In this document: positions 17,792-27,374 of the stretch, piece after piece
How positions within the stretch are numbered: position 1 is the stretch's first letter
Layout of the letters: each line of letters begins with the position of its first letter
Notes under the pieces: generated by a model
Told to the model about the DNA's origin: nothing
Databases searched by the model: none
Seen by the model: the letters and a program-made list of their open reading frames with translations, nothing else
Translations under genes and position numbers: made by a program
From: Thermogemmatispora carboxidivorans
GTDB taxonomy: Bacteria; Chloroflexota; Ktedonobacteria; Ktedonobacterales; Ktedonobacteraceae
Direction: 5' to 3'
Length of the DNA: 64,000 nucleotides
NCBI RefSeq assembly: GCF_000702505.1
Contig: NZ_JNIM01000001.1
Coordinates: forward strand, 806,001-870,000

Positions 17792-19492
17792 TCAGATCGC
17801 AGGCTCCGCGGGTTTTTCCTGCTCAATCCAGCCTTGGGCCTCATCGCAGGAGAGACCTTGCGCTCTGGCCTCTTCGGCTGTGAGATAAGGGAGAACGTGC
17901 CCGACCAGTAACTGACCGGCGCGGTAGCGTTCGAGATTAGCGCGTGCCTGCTCTGCCAGAAGCAGTAGCCCCTGCTCGCTCTGTCCCAGACGGCGCTCCA
18001 GCTCCGTGAAAAGGTCACGGGCGCGAGCCTGACGTGCGGGACGCAAAGGCTGGCGTCCCAGGTAGCGCAAAAGGGCCAGCATATCTTCGTCGGGCACCAG
18101 GCCGAGGTGTTCGCCCCAGAGGAGCAGGCGCAGGCCACGAGCCAGCTCACGATCCAGCGTGGCCACATTCATCTCGGCATCATCGCGCATACCCCGGTTA
18201 TTCAGGTTAGCTGACCCCACTGTCGCCCAGAGATCGTCGACCAGGGCTACTTTGGCATGGACATAGATAGGGCGATAACGTACCTGCCCGTCGACCAGAT
18301 CGGACGTGGCGAGCGTCAAAACGAGCAGACGGCCCTCCTGGACGGCCTCGGGAGCCTCCTCACGAAGGCGCTGTAGACCGGCATCGCTGAAAGCGCGGCC
18401 CACATTGGGATGGTCCGGTAGGACCATGACGAGCTGGGCGCCACGCCGCAGAGCCTCCCCAAGCAAGCGAATATTCTGCTCCATATCGGGGCTATCCGAC
18501 CCGATAAAGGGGATGTTCAGTCCCAGAAAGGAACGGAGCCAGAAATACTGGTTCTCCAGGTAGATCAGCTGCTGCGCGTTACGGAACGCTGCAGCGTAGA
18601 GCTGGGCGATCCCCTGGATGCCCCCCTCGGGAGGAAAGCGGTAGGTATGCTGAGGAATGGTACGCGCAAGCTGAACCGCCGTACGACTCTGCAGCGGCGG
18701 CGGTAGTGGATGCTCCGGTACCAGTAATGTTGCCTCAAGCCCTTTGCGCTGCACCACATCGTTCCAACGCTGGCGGAAATTCAGCTCAACGTCGGCGGCT
18801 GCCGGTCCTTCGATCAGGGCGTGGGCATCATGCCAGGGATGGGGAGAAGCCGGTTTGGCCAGCAGGCGACGCAGGGGAGTAAAGAGAGGATGAGGATGCA
18901 TATCCCAGCGATCAAACTCGCCGTCGTTCTCGATCAGGGGATCAATGCCGCCCACAAAGGCGTAGTGCCCGTCGATTACACTGGTCTTCTGATGCAGCGC
19001 CTCCGCTGGATGATGGAGCAGGCCGCGTGAACTATCATCGAGCAAGCAGAGCACGCCGACAGCGCTCAGCTCCTCGTAGGCTTGCTGAGGATGGTAGTGC
19101 GAAAAAATTTCCGGGCAGTCCCAGAGCAGGACACGCACCTCAACGCCGTGTTGGACAGCATAGCCGAGGACCGTCTGTAGCGTCAGTTCGTGATTGCACC
19201 AAAAAGCGATGTCCTCATCGCTCAGGCCCGCCAGGCGCAGCTCAGCGACCAGCTCCTGCTGTTCGGAGCTATCATCAGGTCCAGCGCGCTGATCTCGACC
19301 ACGCACGAGCGGCATCGAGGGGGTCAGGCCCCAGTGAGCAAGATAAATATAGTTTTTGGCCTGGAAGCAGGCCAGGCAGAAGGCGAGGAGCGTGGCATGG
19401 CCATCAACCAGGTAGGTCACGCGCGAATCGCGGCGCACGGGCGTATCGCCTTCGGCCCACCACTGCCGCTCGTCGGCGCTTGCTGCGCTCAT
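17792..19492 (-). CDS. Phospholipase D-like protein with two HKD motifs
   Basis: A 566-residue protein with the duplicated PLD fold. The first HKD is HQKTSVIDGHYAFVGG and the second HAKVALVDDLWATVGSANLNNRGM, with the Ser/Asn pair typical of active enzymes. There is no signal peptide. Family members hydrolyse or transfer phosphatidyl groups; this two-HKD architecture resembles long bacterial PLDs. The C-terminal 100 residues are helical and acidic. ATG 19492 follows GGAGGGAGAG; a longer frame from 19657 overlaps the region where the downstream terminator of the next gene lies. Confidence 0.9.
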   Translation of the reverse strand: MSAASADERQWWAEGDTPVRRDSRVTYLVDGHATLLAFCLACFQAKNYIYLAHWGLTPSMPLVRGRDQRAGPDDSSEQQELVAELRLAGLSDEDIAFWCNHELTLQTVLGYAVQHGVEVRVLLWDCPEIFSHYHPQQAYEELSAVGVLCLLDDSSRGLLHHPAEALHQKTSVIDGHYAFVGGIDPLIENDGEFDRWDMHPHPLFTPLRRLLAKPASPHPWHDAHALIEGPAAADVELNFRQRWNDVVQRKGLEATLLVPEHPLPPPLQSRTAVQLARTIPQHTYRFPPEGGIQGIAQLYAAAFRNAQQLIYLENQYFWLRSFLGLNIPFIGSDSPDMEQNIRLLGEALRRGAQLVMVLPDHPNVGRAFSDAGLQRLREEAPEAVQEGRLLVLTLATSDLVDGQVRYRPIYVHAKVALVDDLWATVGSANLNNRGMRDDAEMNVATLDRELARGLRLLLWGEHLGLVPDEDMLALLRYLGRQPLRPARQARARDLFTELERRLGQSEQGLLLLAEQARANLERYRAGQLLVGHVLPYLTAEEARAQGLSCDEAQGWIEQEKPAEPAI

Positions 19493-19610
19493 GGCATCTC
19501 TCCCTCCGTCGCTCAAATTGTGCGCCGGACAACAAAGCTCTTCCTGCCGGCAGGCCCCCTGATTGTAGCATTCTCCCCATGAGAGGCGCAAGCCTGGGAT
19601 GAGCCGCAGA

Positions 19611-19662
19611 AACAAAGAGGAGTGGCTCGATCGAAGGCGTACTTTCGACCAAGTCACTCCTC
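19611..19662 (-). terminator. Terminator of the aldehyde dehydrogenase gene
   Basis: On the minus strand GAGGAGTG (19662-19655) pairs with CACTCCTC (19624-19617), with an imperfect inner stem, followed by TTTGTTT. It lies 23 bp after the stop of the 21082-19685 gene. Confidence 0.75.
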
Positions 19663-19684
19663 CTCATTGAAGAGGATCGCCTGC

Positions 19685-21082
19685 TTACTGGCGGGTGGGT
19701 CCGATCCAGACCGTTTGGATATTGACGAACTCGCGGATACCGAAGACCGCTAGCTCGCGACCGTAGCCGCTATGCTTGACGCCGCCGAAGGGCAGACGTG
19801 GGTCGCTGGCGGTCATCCCATTAATAAAGACACCGCCGGTCTCGAAATGGCGAGCCAGCTGGCGTGCACGCTCGACATTGCGCGTCCAGATATTGCCCCC
19901 CAGGCCGAAAGGCGAAGCATTGGCCAGCTCCAGGGCATGCTCAGCATCGCGGGCATAAATCACCGCCGCAGCCGGGCCGAAGGTCTCCTCGCGGAACATC
20001 GGCATCTCCGGGGTCACCCCGCTGACGATCGTCGGCTCGTAGAAGAAGCCGTGGCCCGAGCCGGGCTGACCACCCAGGAGCAGGCGCCCGCCCATCTGGA
20101 GCGTCTCCTCAACCTGGCGCCGCAGGGTCTCGCGCAAATCGCCTCGCGCCAGTGGGCCGATCTGGGTCTCCCGCTGCAGAGGATCACCCATGCGCAGCCG
20201 GGAAGCGACCTCAACAAAACGCCGCTCAAAATCGGCGGCCACCGACTCCACGACGATGAAGCGCTTGGCTGCAATGCAGCTCTGGCCGGTGTTCTGAAAG
20301 CGCGAACGTGTCGCCCATTCGGCAGCGGCATCAAGATCGGCATCCTCCAGAACGATAAAGGCATCGGAACCACCCAGCTCCAGGACATGCTTCTTGAGCG
20401 CGCGCCCACTGGCGGCAGCCACCTCCATACCCACATCGGCGCTGCCCGTCAGGGTGACAGCAGCGATGCGCGGATCGCTAATCAGCTTCTCGGTCTCAGC
20501 ACCGCGCACCAGCACCGTGCGGAAAACGCCCTCGGGGAAACCACACTCGCGGAAAACACGTTCGATCTCCAGGGCGCAGCGCGACACATTGGAGGCGTGC
20601 TTGAGGACTGTTGTATTGCCCGCCATCAGCGCTGGCGCGGCGAAACGAAACACCTGCCAGAAAGGGAAATTCCAGGGCATCAAGGCCAGAACCACACCCA
20701 GAGGACGGAAAGCCACGTAGCTCTCGCTGGCGCTACTCTCGGCGGGCTGATCGGCCAGGAACTGCTCAGCGTGCTCAGCGTAATAATCGCAACCCCAGGC
20801 ACATTTGACAATCTCTGCCTCGGCCTCCGCAATGGGCTTGCCCATCTCGAGCGTAATCTGCTGTCCCAGCTCCTCCTTATGCTCGCGCAGATAGGCAGCA
20901 AGACGCCGGAAGAGGCCAGCCCGCTCCGCAAAGCTCGTATCCCGCCAGCGCAGGAAGGTGCTGCGTGCCTGATCAAGTGCAGCGTTGATCTGCTCATCCG
21001 TGAAGAGTTCAAAGGTTTCCAGCACTTCTTCGGTGGCCGGGTTAATCGACTGGATGGTCGGCCTGATCGATTGGATGGTCAT
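19685..21082 (-). CDS. NAD(P)-dependent aldehyde dehydrogenase, succinate-semialdehyde type
   Basis: A 465-residue ALDH. The cofactor-binding and catalytic signatures are present: PWNFPFWQV, VTLTGSADVG, LELGGSDAF with the general base Glu, and NTGQSCIAAKR with the nucleophile Cys. The pattern GGSD and RLPFGGVKHSGYGREL is typical of the GabD/YneI succinate-semialdehyde dehydrogenase group. ATG 21082 follows GGGAG. The first residues repeat the words TIQSIRP and TIQSINP, a small in-frame duplication. A minus-strand TATAAT lies at 21129-21134. The true aldehyde is not proven. Confidence 0.9.
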   Translation of the reverse strand: MTIQSIRPTIQSINPATEEVLETFELFTDEQINAALDQARSTFLRWRDTSFAERAGLFRRLAAYLREHKEELGQQITLEMGKPIAEAEAEIVKCAWGCDYYAEHAEQFLADQPAESSASESYVAFRPLGVVLALMPWNFPFWQVFRFAAPALMAGNTTVLKHASNVSRCALEIERVFRECGFPEGVFRTVLVRGAETEKLISDPRIAAVTLTGSADVGMEVAAASGRALKKHVLELGGSDAFIVLEDADLDAAAEWATRSRFQNTGQSCIAAKRFIVVESVAADFERRFVEVASRLRMGDPLQRETQIGPLARGDLRETLRRQVEETLQMGGRLLLGGQPGSGHGFFYEPTIVSGVTPEMPMFREETFGPAAAVIYARDAEHALELANASPFGLGGNIWTRNVERARQLARHFETGGVFINGMTASDPRLPFGGVKHSGYGRELAVFGIREFVNIQTVWIGPTRQ

Positions 21083-21219
21083 CGGCACAACTCCCCGGGA
21101 ACGAAAATAAGGGTCTCCTCTCGACTGTATTATATCATCCCACTGGCCGCCTTTCCGGCCCCTTGCTCTCTTGCCAATAGCCAAGATATTGCTACCGGAT
21201 CTCTTATCTTTCTGAAGAT

Positions 21220-21248
21220 TTGACAGATTGCCAGAATGATGGTAAAAT
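21220..21248 (+). promoter_or_regulatory. Promoter of methyltransferase gene
   Basis: TTGACA at 21220-21225, 17-bp spacer, TAAAAT at 21243-21248, leaving a leader of about 110 bp before the ATG at 21365. Confidence 0.7.
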
Positions 21249-21364
21249 TCTCCATATGGATGGCAAATAAATTCATTGGTAAGGAGCTTTTTACTAAGCC
21301 AGACGGAGAGCGTCGCTGACGCCCTGATGGCGAGAGTACAGTTGAAAGTAAGGAGGCCGGAGTA

Positions 21365-22144
21365 ATGTTGACTCAGTCTGAGATCAAGAAGCCGGATTAC
21401 GGAGTTGATGCTCCCGGCGTGGTGCGTGTGCTCGTGCTCGTCGGGCTATGCCTCTGTGTGCTGGCGCTAGGGTTGCTGATTGTCTTTCGTCTCAATGCTC
21501 TTGTCATTGTGCTTGCGGCCTGGGTGATTTTATGGGCCTTGGTCTGTCTGGGGGAGGCGCTGGCCATGCTCTGGACCTCGCGGGTTGGGAAGCTGCGCGA
21601 GATTCGGCGCATGCTCGATTGTCTCGTCCTCTCCGGCGATGAAGAGGTGCTTGACGTCGGCTGTGGGCGAGGGATGCTGCTGATCGAGGCGGCCCGTCGC
21701 CTGCGCAGCGGGCACGCCACGGGCATTGACATCTGGAGCGAGCGCGATCAGAGCGGCAACAGTCCGCAGGTCACCCAGGAGAATGCGCGTCTGGCTGGGG
21801 TAGCAGAGCGTGTTACTGTGCTCACTGCTGACGCCCGGCAGTTGCCTTTTCCGTCAGAGCATTTCGATGTTATCGTCTCCTGTCTCGCCCTGCACAATAT
21901 CGATGGGAGGGAGGAGCGCTGTCAGGCTCTGCGTGAGATGCTGCGGGTGCTCAAGCCTGGAGGGAGGATTGCCATGCTCGACTTTACCCACGTGAAGGAA
22001 TATGCCCAGGATCTACAGACCCTGGGGGTGGACCAGCTCACCCTCGGGCGTCCCTCCTGGCGCGTCTTTCCCCCGCTGCGTATGTTGCTGGCCCGCAAGC
22101 TGCCAGTCTCTGAGAAGAGCGAGACTGCTGCGACGACCATCTGA
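21365..22144 (+). CDS. Membrane-anchored class I SAM-dependent methyltransferase
   Basis: A 259-residue protein with two hydrophobic helices near residues 20-72, then a Rossmann methyltransferase domain. Motif I is VLDVGCGRGMLL, the acidic loop ATGIDIW, motif II region DARQLPFPSEHFDVIVS, and VLKPGGRIAMLDF follows. This pattern is shared by ubiE-like and small-molecule methyltransferases. The helices should place it at the membrane, perhaps on a lipid or quinone substrate. ATG follows AGGAGG. The GNAT gene begins 68 bp later and may be in the same operon. Confidence 0.87.
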   Translation: MLTQSEIKKPDYGVDAPGVVRVLVLVGLCLCVLALGLLIVFRLNALVIVLAAWVILWALVCLGEALAMLWTSRVGKLREIRRMLDCLVLSGDEEVLDVGCGRGMLLIEAARRLRSGHATGIDIWSERDQSGNSPQVTQENARLAGVAERVTVLTADARQLPFPSEHFDVIVSCLALHNIDGREERCQALREMLRVLKPGGRIAMLDFTHVKEYAQDLQTLGVDQLTLGRPSWRVFPPLRMLLARKLPVSEKSETAATTI

Positions 22145-22212
22145 AGCGGGGCGCAGACTCGTGCTTGAGGCTGGACGAAGAAGGCCAGGAGGAGCGAGGA
22201 GGAGGCGCTGTC

Positions 22213-22842
22213 ATGAGTATTCTCTTGCACGGTCTGAGTCTGGTCACGCCTGAACTGTCTGACCGTCAAGGGTTGCTCTGGCTCTTCAGGGTCTGCGATC
22301 ATGATCTCGACGACGCCGACTGTGGAGGTGAGCCGCTGCTCAGCGCGGAAGAGAGCTGGCTGGTCAAGACTCGCTCGGGGGAGCCGGTTGCCTATGCTGA
22401 TCTTCGTTGCCAGCGGCTGGACCGGGAGATCGCAGGCGCAGCCGGCCTGGCCTCTCGGCTGCGCCTCCTCGTTCATCCTGACTATCGTCGTCGGGGCCTG
22501 GGCACACTCTTGCTCCGGCTGGCTGAAGAGCAGGCCAACCGGCTGGCCGTTGCTCTTTTCTCTCAGCAAGAGGGCGGCATACCGATCACGCTGCTGTTCT
22601 GGATACCAATACTGCTCAGACGAGACAGATGTGGTGTGCTGCGCTTCTTAAAGCGCGAGGGCTATACTCTTCTGGCTTCTGGCTGTCGAGCCTGGCCGCA
22701 GGCAGAGGCAGGAACGGGCAGCCCGCGAGCGCTGTCCCTGTTGGCTCTGCCGGTGCGGCCATGTCGGCCTCTGCTGATCTACGCCAAAGAGATCGTCCTG
22801 GCACGACAGGCGATCCTCTCTGCTGCTGCGCGTGACCCGTAA
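22213..22842 (+). CDS. GNAT-family N-acetyltransferase
   Basis: A 209-residue protein. RLRLLVHPDYRRRGLGTLLLRLAEE is the acetyl-CoA pyrophosphate loop (motif A), with the preceding beta-strand AYADLRCQRL. ATG at 22213 has GAGGAGG upstream; a longer frame from 22165 overlaps only leader. The rest is poorly conserved and the acceptor cannot be predicted. It follows the methyltransferase and converges on the P450 gene with a 21-bp gap. Confidence 0.83.
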   Translation: MSILLHGLSLVTPELSDRQGLLWLFRVCDHDLDDADCGGEPLLSAEESWLVKTRSGEPVAYADLRCQRLDREIAGAAGLASRLRLLVHPDYRRRGLGTLLLRLAEEQANRLAVALFSQQEGGIPITLLFWIPILLRRDRCGVLRFLKREGYTLLASGCRAWPQAEAGTGSPRALSLLALPVRPCRPLLIYAKEIVLARQAILSAAARDP

Positions 22843-22863
22843 GTTGTCTCCTGCTGCGGCCCT

Positions 22864-24114
22864 CTAGCTGGCAGAGACCGGGGCAAACGTCACGGGCAGC
22901 GCTTGCAAGCCGCGGAAGACCAGAGAGGGAAAGTGCTCGACCTGCTCGGTTGCCAGGCGTAACTCCGGCAGGCGTCGAAGCAGGGTCGTAAAGGCTACCT
23001 CTGCCTCCAGGCGAGCCAGCGGGGCCCCAAGGCAGAAGTGTGGACCGTGGCCGAAGGCCAGATGGCGATTGTCTGCGCGGCGGAGGTCGAGGCGGTCAGG
23101 CTCAGGGAACTGCTCGGGGTCGCGATTGGCTGCTCCCAGCACAGTCAGCACCTCCTCGCCAGCCTTGAAGCGTCGCCCGATCCATTCCACGTCAGTCTTG
23201 AGGCGACGCGAAGTCAGTTGCACTGGACTATCGTAGCGTAAAAGTTCCATCACCGCAGTTGGTGCCAGACTGGGATGGTCCCGCAGCAGCTCAAGCTGCT
23301 CTGGATGCTGCAAGAGGGCATAGAGACCGTTGCCAAGCAGATGGGTGGTGGTACCATGACCGGCGGCCAGCAACAAAACGCAGTTCCCGAGCAGCTCTTC
23401 CTCATTCAGGCGGTCGCCCTGTTCCTCTGCCATAATCAGGGCTTGCAGAAGATCATCGCGCGGAGCCAGGCGTCGCTGTGCGATCTGGCGCCTGAAGTAG
23501 TCCAGGAATTCAGCGATGCCGCTCAAGGTTTTCAGCAGCTCCTCGAAACCCAGATTGCTGCCATCCAGCAGCCGGCCAAAGTCGCGTGTCCAGACAATGA
23601 ACTGACTGCGATCCTCGGGCGGCACTCCCAGCATCTCGGCGATCACAATCGCTGGCAAAGGATAGGCGAAATCGGCGACGAATTCCATCTGTCCTTGCTC
23701 CTGCACCGCATCGAGCAGCTCGTTGACAAGGCGCTGCACGCGCGGGCGCAGGCTTTCAACCATGCGCGGCGTGAAGGCCCGCGCTACCAGGCTGCGCAGA
23801 CGCGAATGATCAGGGGGATCGAGAAAGAGCATCTGACGGGAGACCGCCCGGAGGGCAGGCTCTAGCTGAGGACGTAGCTCCTCTGGCATCCAGGCCGTCT
23901 CCAGGGAACCCCAGGCCGACGAAAAGCGTGGGTCGCGCAGCACAGCTACAACATCGCTGTAGCGCGTCAGTACCCAGGCCCGCATCTCATCGTCCCAATA
24001 GATGGGATCGTGCTCACGCAGGCGGCGATAGAGAGGGTAGGGATTGGCCAGATATTCCGGCCTCTGGGCATCGCTCAGCGTCAGGCGCTGGCGAGTGCTC
24101 TGGGGATCTTGCAT
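22864..24114 (-). CDS. Cytochrome P450
   Basis: A 416-residue soluble bacterial P450. The heme loop is FGHGPHFCLGAPLARLE (Cys 361), the K-helix ExxR is ELLR (Glu 290 to Arg 293), and the I-helix oxygen-binding segment is AGHGTTT (251-257), where the usual Glu/Asp before Thr is Gly. It resembles CYP107/CYP109-type hydroxylases that act on fatty acids, terpenes or polyketides. ATG 24114 follows AAGGAG. No ferredoxin or reductase gene is nearby. Confidence 0.95.
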   Translation of the reverse strand: MQDPQSTRQRLTLSDAQRPEYLANPYPLYRRLREHDPIYWDDEMRAWVLTRYSDVVAVLRDPRFSSAWGSLETAWMPEELRPQLEPALRAVSRQMLFLDPPDHSRLRSLVARAFTPRMVESLRPRVQRLVNELLDAVQEQGQMEFVADFAYPLPAIVIAEMLGVPPEDRSQFIVWTRDFGRLLDGSNLGFEELLKTLSGIAEFLDYFRRQIAQRRLAPRDDLLQALIMAEEQGDRLNEEELLGNCVLLLAAGHGTTTHLLGNGLYALLQHPEQLELLRDHPSLAPTAVMELLRYDSPVQLTSRRLKTDVEWIGRRFKAGEEVLTVLGAANRDPEQFPEPDRLDLRRADNRHLAFGHGPHFCLGAPLARLEAEVAFTTLLRRLPELRLATEQVEHFPSLVFRGLQALPVTFAPVSAS

Positions 24115-24434
24115 GTCCGTTGCTGCTCCTTGCTAGACAAGCTGCAACTCTCTGAACGGCGAAAAGGAATCAGGTGACTGTGAGTCTGTAACCAGACCGC
24201 GGTTGGCCGGGTCTGTTTCCCCTTGCTGTTCTTATACCCTACCACAGCGCCCGGACCGAGGACAATGCTCCCTCTGCCCTGCTCTCACTCGCAGGTCTGG
24301 CCTCGGGCAGAGAGGGCCGCCTATGGAGAAATCTTTATGGGGCGCGCCTGGCATTAACCAGATCTTGACAAATTTGCGCTCTCTAGCGGCAACATTTATC
24401 AGATATACTGCTGTACAGTAATTTGAGGGGGATC
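24115..24434. other. Intergenic region between divergent P450 and phosphatase-like genes
   Basis: About 320 bp that must hold both promoters. A -10-like TATACT is at 24404-24409, overlapped by a small palindrome TACTG-CTGTA-CAGTA (24406-24420), but no -35 stands at the right distance. Confidence 0.4.
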
Positions 24435-25892
24435 ATGCGGGTCTTGCTTATTGGGGTGGATGGTCTGACGTTACGCATTGTGAAACCGCTGATGGCGCAA
24501 GGATTGCTCCCCCATCTGCGGCAGATCTACGAGGGGGGAGCGCATGCCTTGTTACGGGCACCGCTTCCGCCAGCGGCGATCACCCGCTGGCAGGCCATCA
24601 TGACCGGTCTTCCGCCGCAGAGGCAAGGCCTGATTCCGGGCTATGACGAGTACGACCGCTGTCTGCTGGAGGCGGCTGCGCCGCGCTCGACTATGTCAGT
24701 CGTGGGCGAGCTGGCACAAGAGGACGCGGCGCTCTGGAGCCACCTGAGCGCCTGGGGGCGGCGGGTCCTGGTCGTCAATGTTCCTGCAACCTATCCGCCA
24801 CGTCCCATCAATGGCATCATGCTCAGCGGTCCGCCGGCGCCGCCGTTCTATGCCGGCCTTGCCTATCCACCCGACTTCGCTGCCAGGCTGCTGGAAGTCA
24901 TTCCACATTATCAGCTTGCGCCCACCTGGCGCGGACTGGCGGCCTGGTTCAGAGAACCTCTGGTCGAGATTCGTCGCCTCCTGGCAGATCGCTCTGCTCT
25001 GCTGGACATGCTGCTACGCGAAGCATGGGATTGCTGTCTCTTCGTACTCCATGAGATTGATCTGCTGCAACATCTCTACTGGGACCGCGTGCTCGATCTC
25101 AGCCGCGAGGTGGTTGTGTGCTATGGCCTTCTCGATGAACTCCTTGGGCGAGCGCTGAGCGCCCTACAGCCGTCTGACCTGCTGATCCTTCTCTCACCCT
25201 ATAGCTTTCAGAGCATCAAGCGTACTTTTCATCTGAAAGAATATCTGAGGCGCTATACTCCTCATTTTCCTTTTGTGGGGGGAGTTGCGCCGCGAGGGGC
25301 CGGCTGGCCTGCTCGGAGGGAGGAAGCGCGGCTACTGGCTCCTCTGCCTGCGCGGAGGCGCTGGCGAGTCTGTCGGCTGGTGACATCTCCTGAGAGGTCA
25401 GCTGAGCCACCGCTAGCGGGTGGTTCCCTCCTTTGGCTCCCGGCCTCATCGCCGCTGGGAGGCTATGCCGCTATCGCTCTTGCCGACCACCTCACCGAAC
25501 AGCACATCGAAGAGTTCATCGCCGATCTGCAGGCCCAGGTTGATCCAGCAACGGCCTATCCAGCCATTGGGGACCTGTACCGTGACGAAACCTGTCCGCA
25601 CAGTCAGGAGCGGCGCCTTATGCTCCTGGCCCACGATGGAATACTGCTCTCGCAGGCCCTGGGGCAGCGGCAGCTCTGGGGCGCAGGTGAGCCGTGCTAT
25701 GGGATGCATCATCCAGACGGGCTGCTCTGCCTTTATGGGGCGGGACTCCAGCGGTCTGTACTCAGGCCTGTCTCTGCCTACGACATTGTCCCAACCGTAC
25801 TGGCCGCCCTTGATCTGCCTCTCCCTGCGTGGCTCGTGGGCCGTCCCCTCGTAGGGGCTAGGGCGCCCCTTGCAAGGCCGTCTCCGATATAG
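24435..25892 (+). CDS. Alkaline-phosphatase-superfamily protein (type I phosphodiesterase-like) with a changed metal site
   Basis: A 485-residue protein of the nucleotide pyrophosphatase/phosphodiesterase branch. VLLIGVDGLTLRIV holds the first metal-binding Asp, the nucleophile Thr/Ser region is AAITRWQAIMTGLPP, HEIDLLQHLYWD keeps the D-x(3)-H pair, and GMHHPDGLLCLYG keeps the last His. The middle SDHGF motif is replaced by SPYSFQSIKRTF, losing one Asp-His metal pair. The enzyme may be inactive or use a single metal. ATG 24435 follows GAGGGGG. The substrate is unknown. Confidence 0.85.
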   Translation: MRVLLIGVDGLTLRIVKPLMAQGLLPHLRQIYEGGAHALLRAPLPPAAITRWQAIMTGLPPQRQGLIPGYDEYDRCLLEAAAPRSTMSVVGELAQEDAALWSHLSAWGRRVLVVNVPATYPPRPINGIMLSGPPAPPFYAGLAYPPDFAARLLEVIPHYQLAPTWRGLAAWFREPLVEIRRLLADRSALLDMLLREAWDCCLFVLHEIDLLQHLYWDRVLDLSREVVVCYGLLDELLGRALSALQPSDLLILLSPYSFQSIKRTFHLKEYLRRYTPHFPFVGGVAPRGAGWPARREEARLLAPLPARRRWRVCRLVTSPERSAEPPLAGGSLLWLPASSPLGGYAAIALADHLTEQHIEEFIADLQAQVDPATAYPAIGDLYRDETCPHSQERRLMLLAHDGILLSQALGQRQLWGAGEPCYGMHHPDGLLCLYGAGLQRSVLRPVSAYDIVPTVLAALDLPLPAWLVGRPLVGARAPLARPSPI

Positions 25893-26321
25893 TATCATAG
25901 CTAATGAGCTAATTTATGAAAGATGTCGACCTACGATTGCAATCAGGATTGCAAGAGCGACCTCAAACTGCCTGATTGGCTGCAGCGGCAGGCGAGCGAC
26001 GCCAGACAGCACGCCGCTGCCTCTATTTCTCTCTGGGGTGGGCGGGCTGTAGTGGGGGGAGTTCATCTACGAAAGCGTGCATCGACTCGCGTATGCCTGG
26101 CTAGTGCAAGGTGTTTTTTACGCCTTTCGCATGGATGAGGCAGACCCGGCTGCGAAAGGAGCATCGGCTCGTCTGAACGCGCGAGCGGGCAGGGCCGATG
26201 CTCCTGCCACCTGGGGCACGAGTCGCAGAGTCAGAGCAACGGTATGGCTAGTTAGCTCAGCTGTCCCTCTGGGCAGACGTGATCTTGTCCCTCTGGGCCA
26301 ATCAGCTAGCGAGTAGAAAGG
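25893..26321. other. Intergenic region with inverted and direct repeats
   Basis: A 429-bp stretch without a supported gene. It contains a 12-bp inverted repeat (26158-26169 and 26194-26205) and two copies of a 13-bp direct repeat TGTCCCTCTGGGC (26262-26274 and 26286-26298). Confidence 0.5.
26158..26205. repeat. Inverted repeat with perfect 12-bp arms
   Basis: AGGAGCATCGGC at 26158-26169 pairs with GCCGATGCTCCT at 26194-26205 across a 24-base loop. No T-tract follows on either strand. Confidence 0.6.
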
Positions 26322-27374
26322 TTGGCGGCCTCTGTGCTAGAGCTAAGCAAGATTCGTGTGGGCAAGCCTTCTTTGAAGCAGCTTTTGGTTGGCGGCCTGG
26401 GGAGCGTCATCGGAGTGGCAGGATTCGTCGTCACAGTAGCTGTCTATGTGGTTGAAACCCTGATCCGTCCCAAGAAAATCGTCAGTTTTGCGGACCTCTA
26501 CAAAATCTCTCCCTTTGAGCTTGAGCTGCCAGCCGAGGCGGTGACCTTTCCGGCATCCAGCAGCGACCACATGGTCAATGGCTGGTACATTCCCTATCCA
26601 GGGGCCACCACAACCATCCTGGTCTGCCCCGGCTACCGCTCAGGGATGGCCGACGTGCTTGGCATGTGTGCCCACCTCTGGAAAGCCGGCCATAACGTCC
26701 TCGTCTTTGAGTATTACGGGCATGGGCAAGAGGTAGGCAAACCGGTCACCCTCGGCTACCGCGAGATCAATGATTTCATGGGAGCAGTGGCCTATGCCAG
26801 AGAGCGCGCTCCTCATGCTCGCCTGGGGGTCATTGCCTATTCGATGGGGGCTGCTGTGGCCATCATGTGCAGCGCTCGCTGTCAGGATGTAGAGGCAATT
26901 GTTGCTGACAGCTCATTTGCCACTCACTGGAGCGTTATCGACTATAACGTTCACCGCGTGCTCCACTTACCTGCTGCTCCCTTCACCTGGGTCGCCGATT
27001 ACCTGCTTTGGTGGCGTGCGGGCTATCGCTTTGACCAGGTGGCCCCGCTGCGCGACATTGGCAAGATCGCGCCGCGGCCCATTCTCATCATCCACGGCGG
27101 CAAAGATTCCCTGGTTGACCCACGCGATGCCCCGCTTCTTTACGAGGCAGCCGAAGAACCGAAAGAGCTGTGGATCGTGCCCGAAGCTGACCACTGCGGC
27201 GCCTACTTTGCGGATCGGCGTGCCTATGTCAACAAAGTGCTCTCCTTCTTCGAAGAGCATTTAAAGAAGCCCCGCCCTCACCTGCAGCTAGTCGAAGGTG
27301 AAGAAGCGGAGCCGATGTCACCACGCCCTGCTGAGCACGTGGAGGAAATCACGGACCTCTCCGAGGCCAGCTAA
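26322..27374 (+). CDS. Alpha/beta hydrolase with N-terminal membrane segment
   Basis: About 350 residues. A hydrophobic helix (about residues 23-47) anchors the protein, then an alpha/beta hydrolase fold follows: ILVCPGYRSGMADVL, VLVFEYYGHG, nucleophile elbow VIAYSMGAA (Ser), late Asp in IHGGKDSLVDP, and His in PEADHCGAY. This is the group of membrane-attached serine hydrolases related to BEM46/ABHD13. The start is unclear: TTG at 26322 has AAAGG directly before it, GTG at 26334 has it 12 bases away. The substrate is unknown. Confidence 0.85.
   Translation: MAASVLELSKIRVGKPSLKQLLVGGLGSVIGVAGFVVTVAVYVVETLIRPKKIVSFADLYKISPFELELPAEAVTFPASSSDHMVNGWYIPYPGATTTILVCPGYRSGMADVLGMCAHLWKAGHNVLVFEYYGHGQEVGKPVTLGYREINDFMGAVAYARERAPHARLGVIAYSMGAAVAIMCSARCQDVEAIVADSSFATHWSVIDYNVHRVLHLPAAPFTWVADYLLWWRAGYRFDQVAPLRDIGKIAPRPILIIHGGKDSLVDPRDAPLLYEAAEEPKELWIVPEADHCGAYFADRRAYVNKVLSFFEEHLKKPRPHLQLVEGEEAEPMSPRPAEHVEEITDLSEAS

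Noticed and set aside
19772-21223. 483-residue plus-strand frame
   Set aside because: Antisense shadow of the aldehyde dehydrogenase; no family resemblance.
26247-26310. tRNA-like D-arm words (GTTAGCTCAG)
   Set aside because: No matching acceptor or T-arm; the stretch is made of direct repeats.
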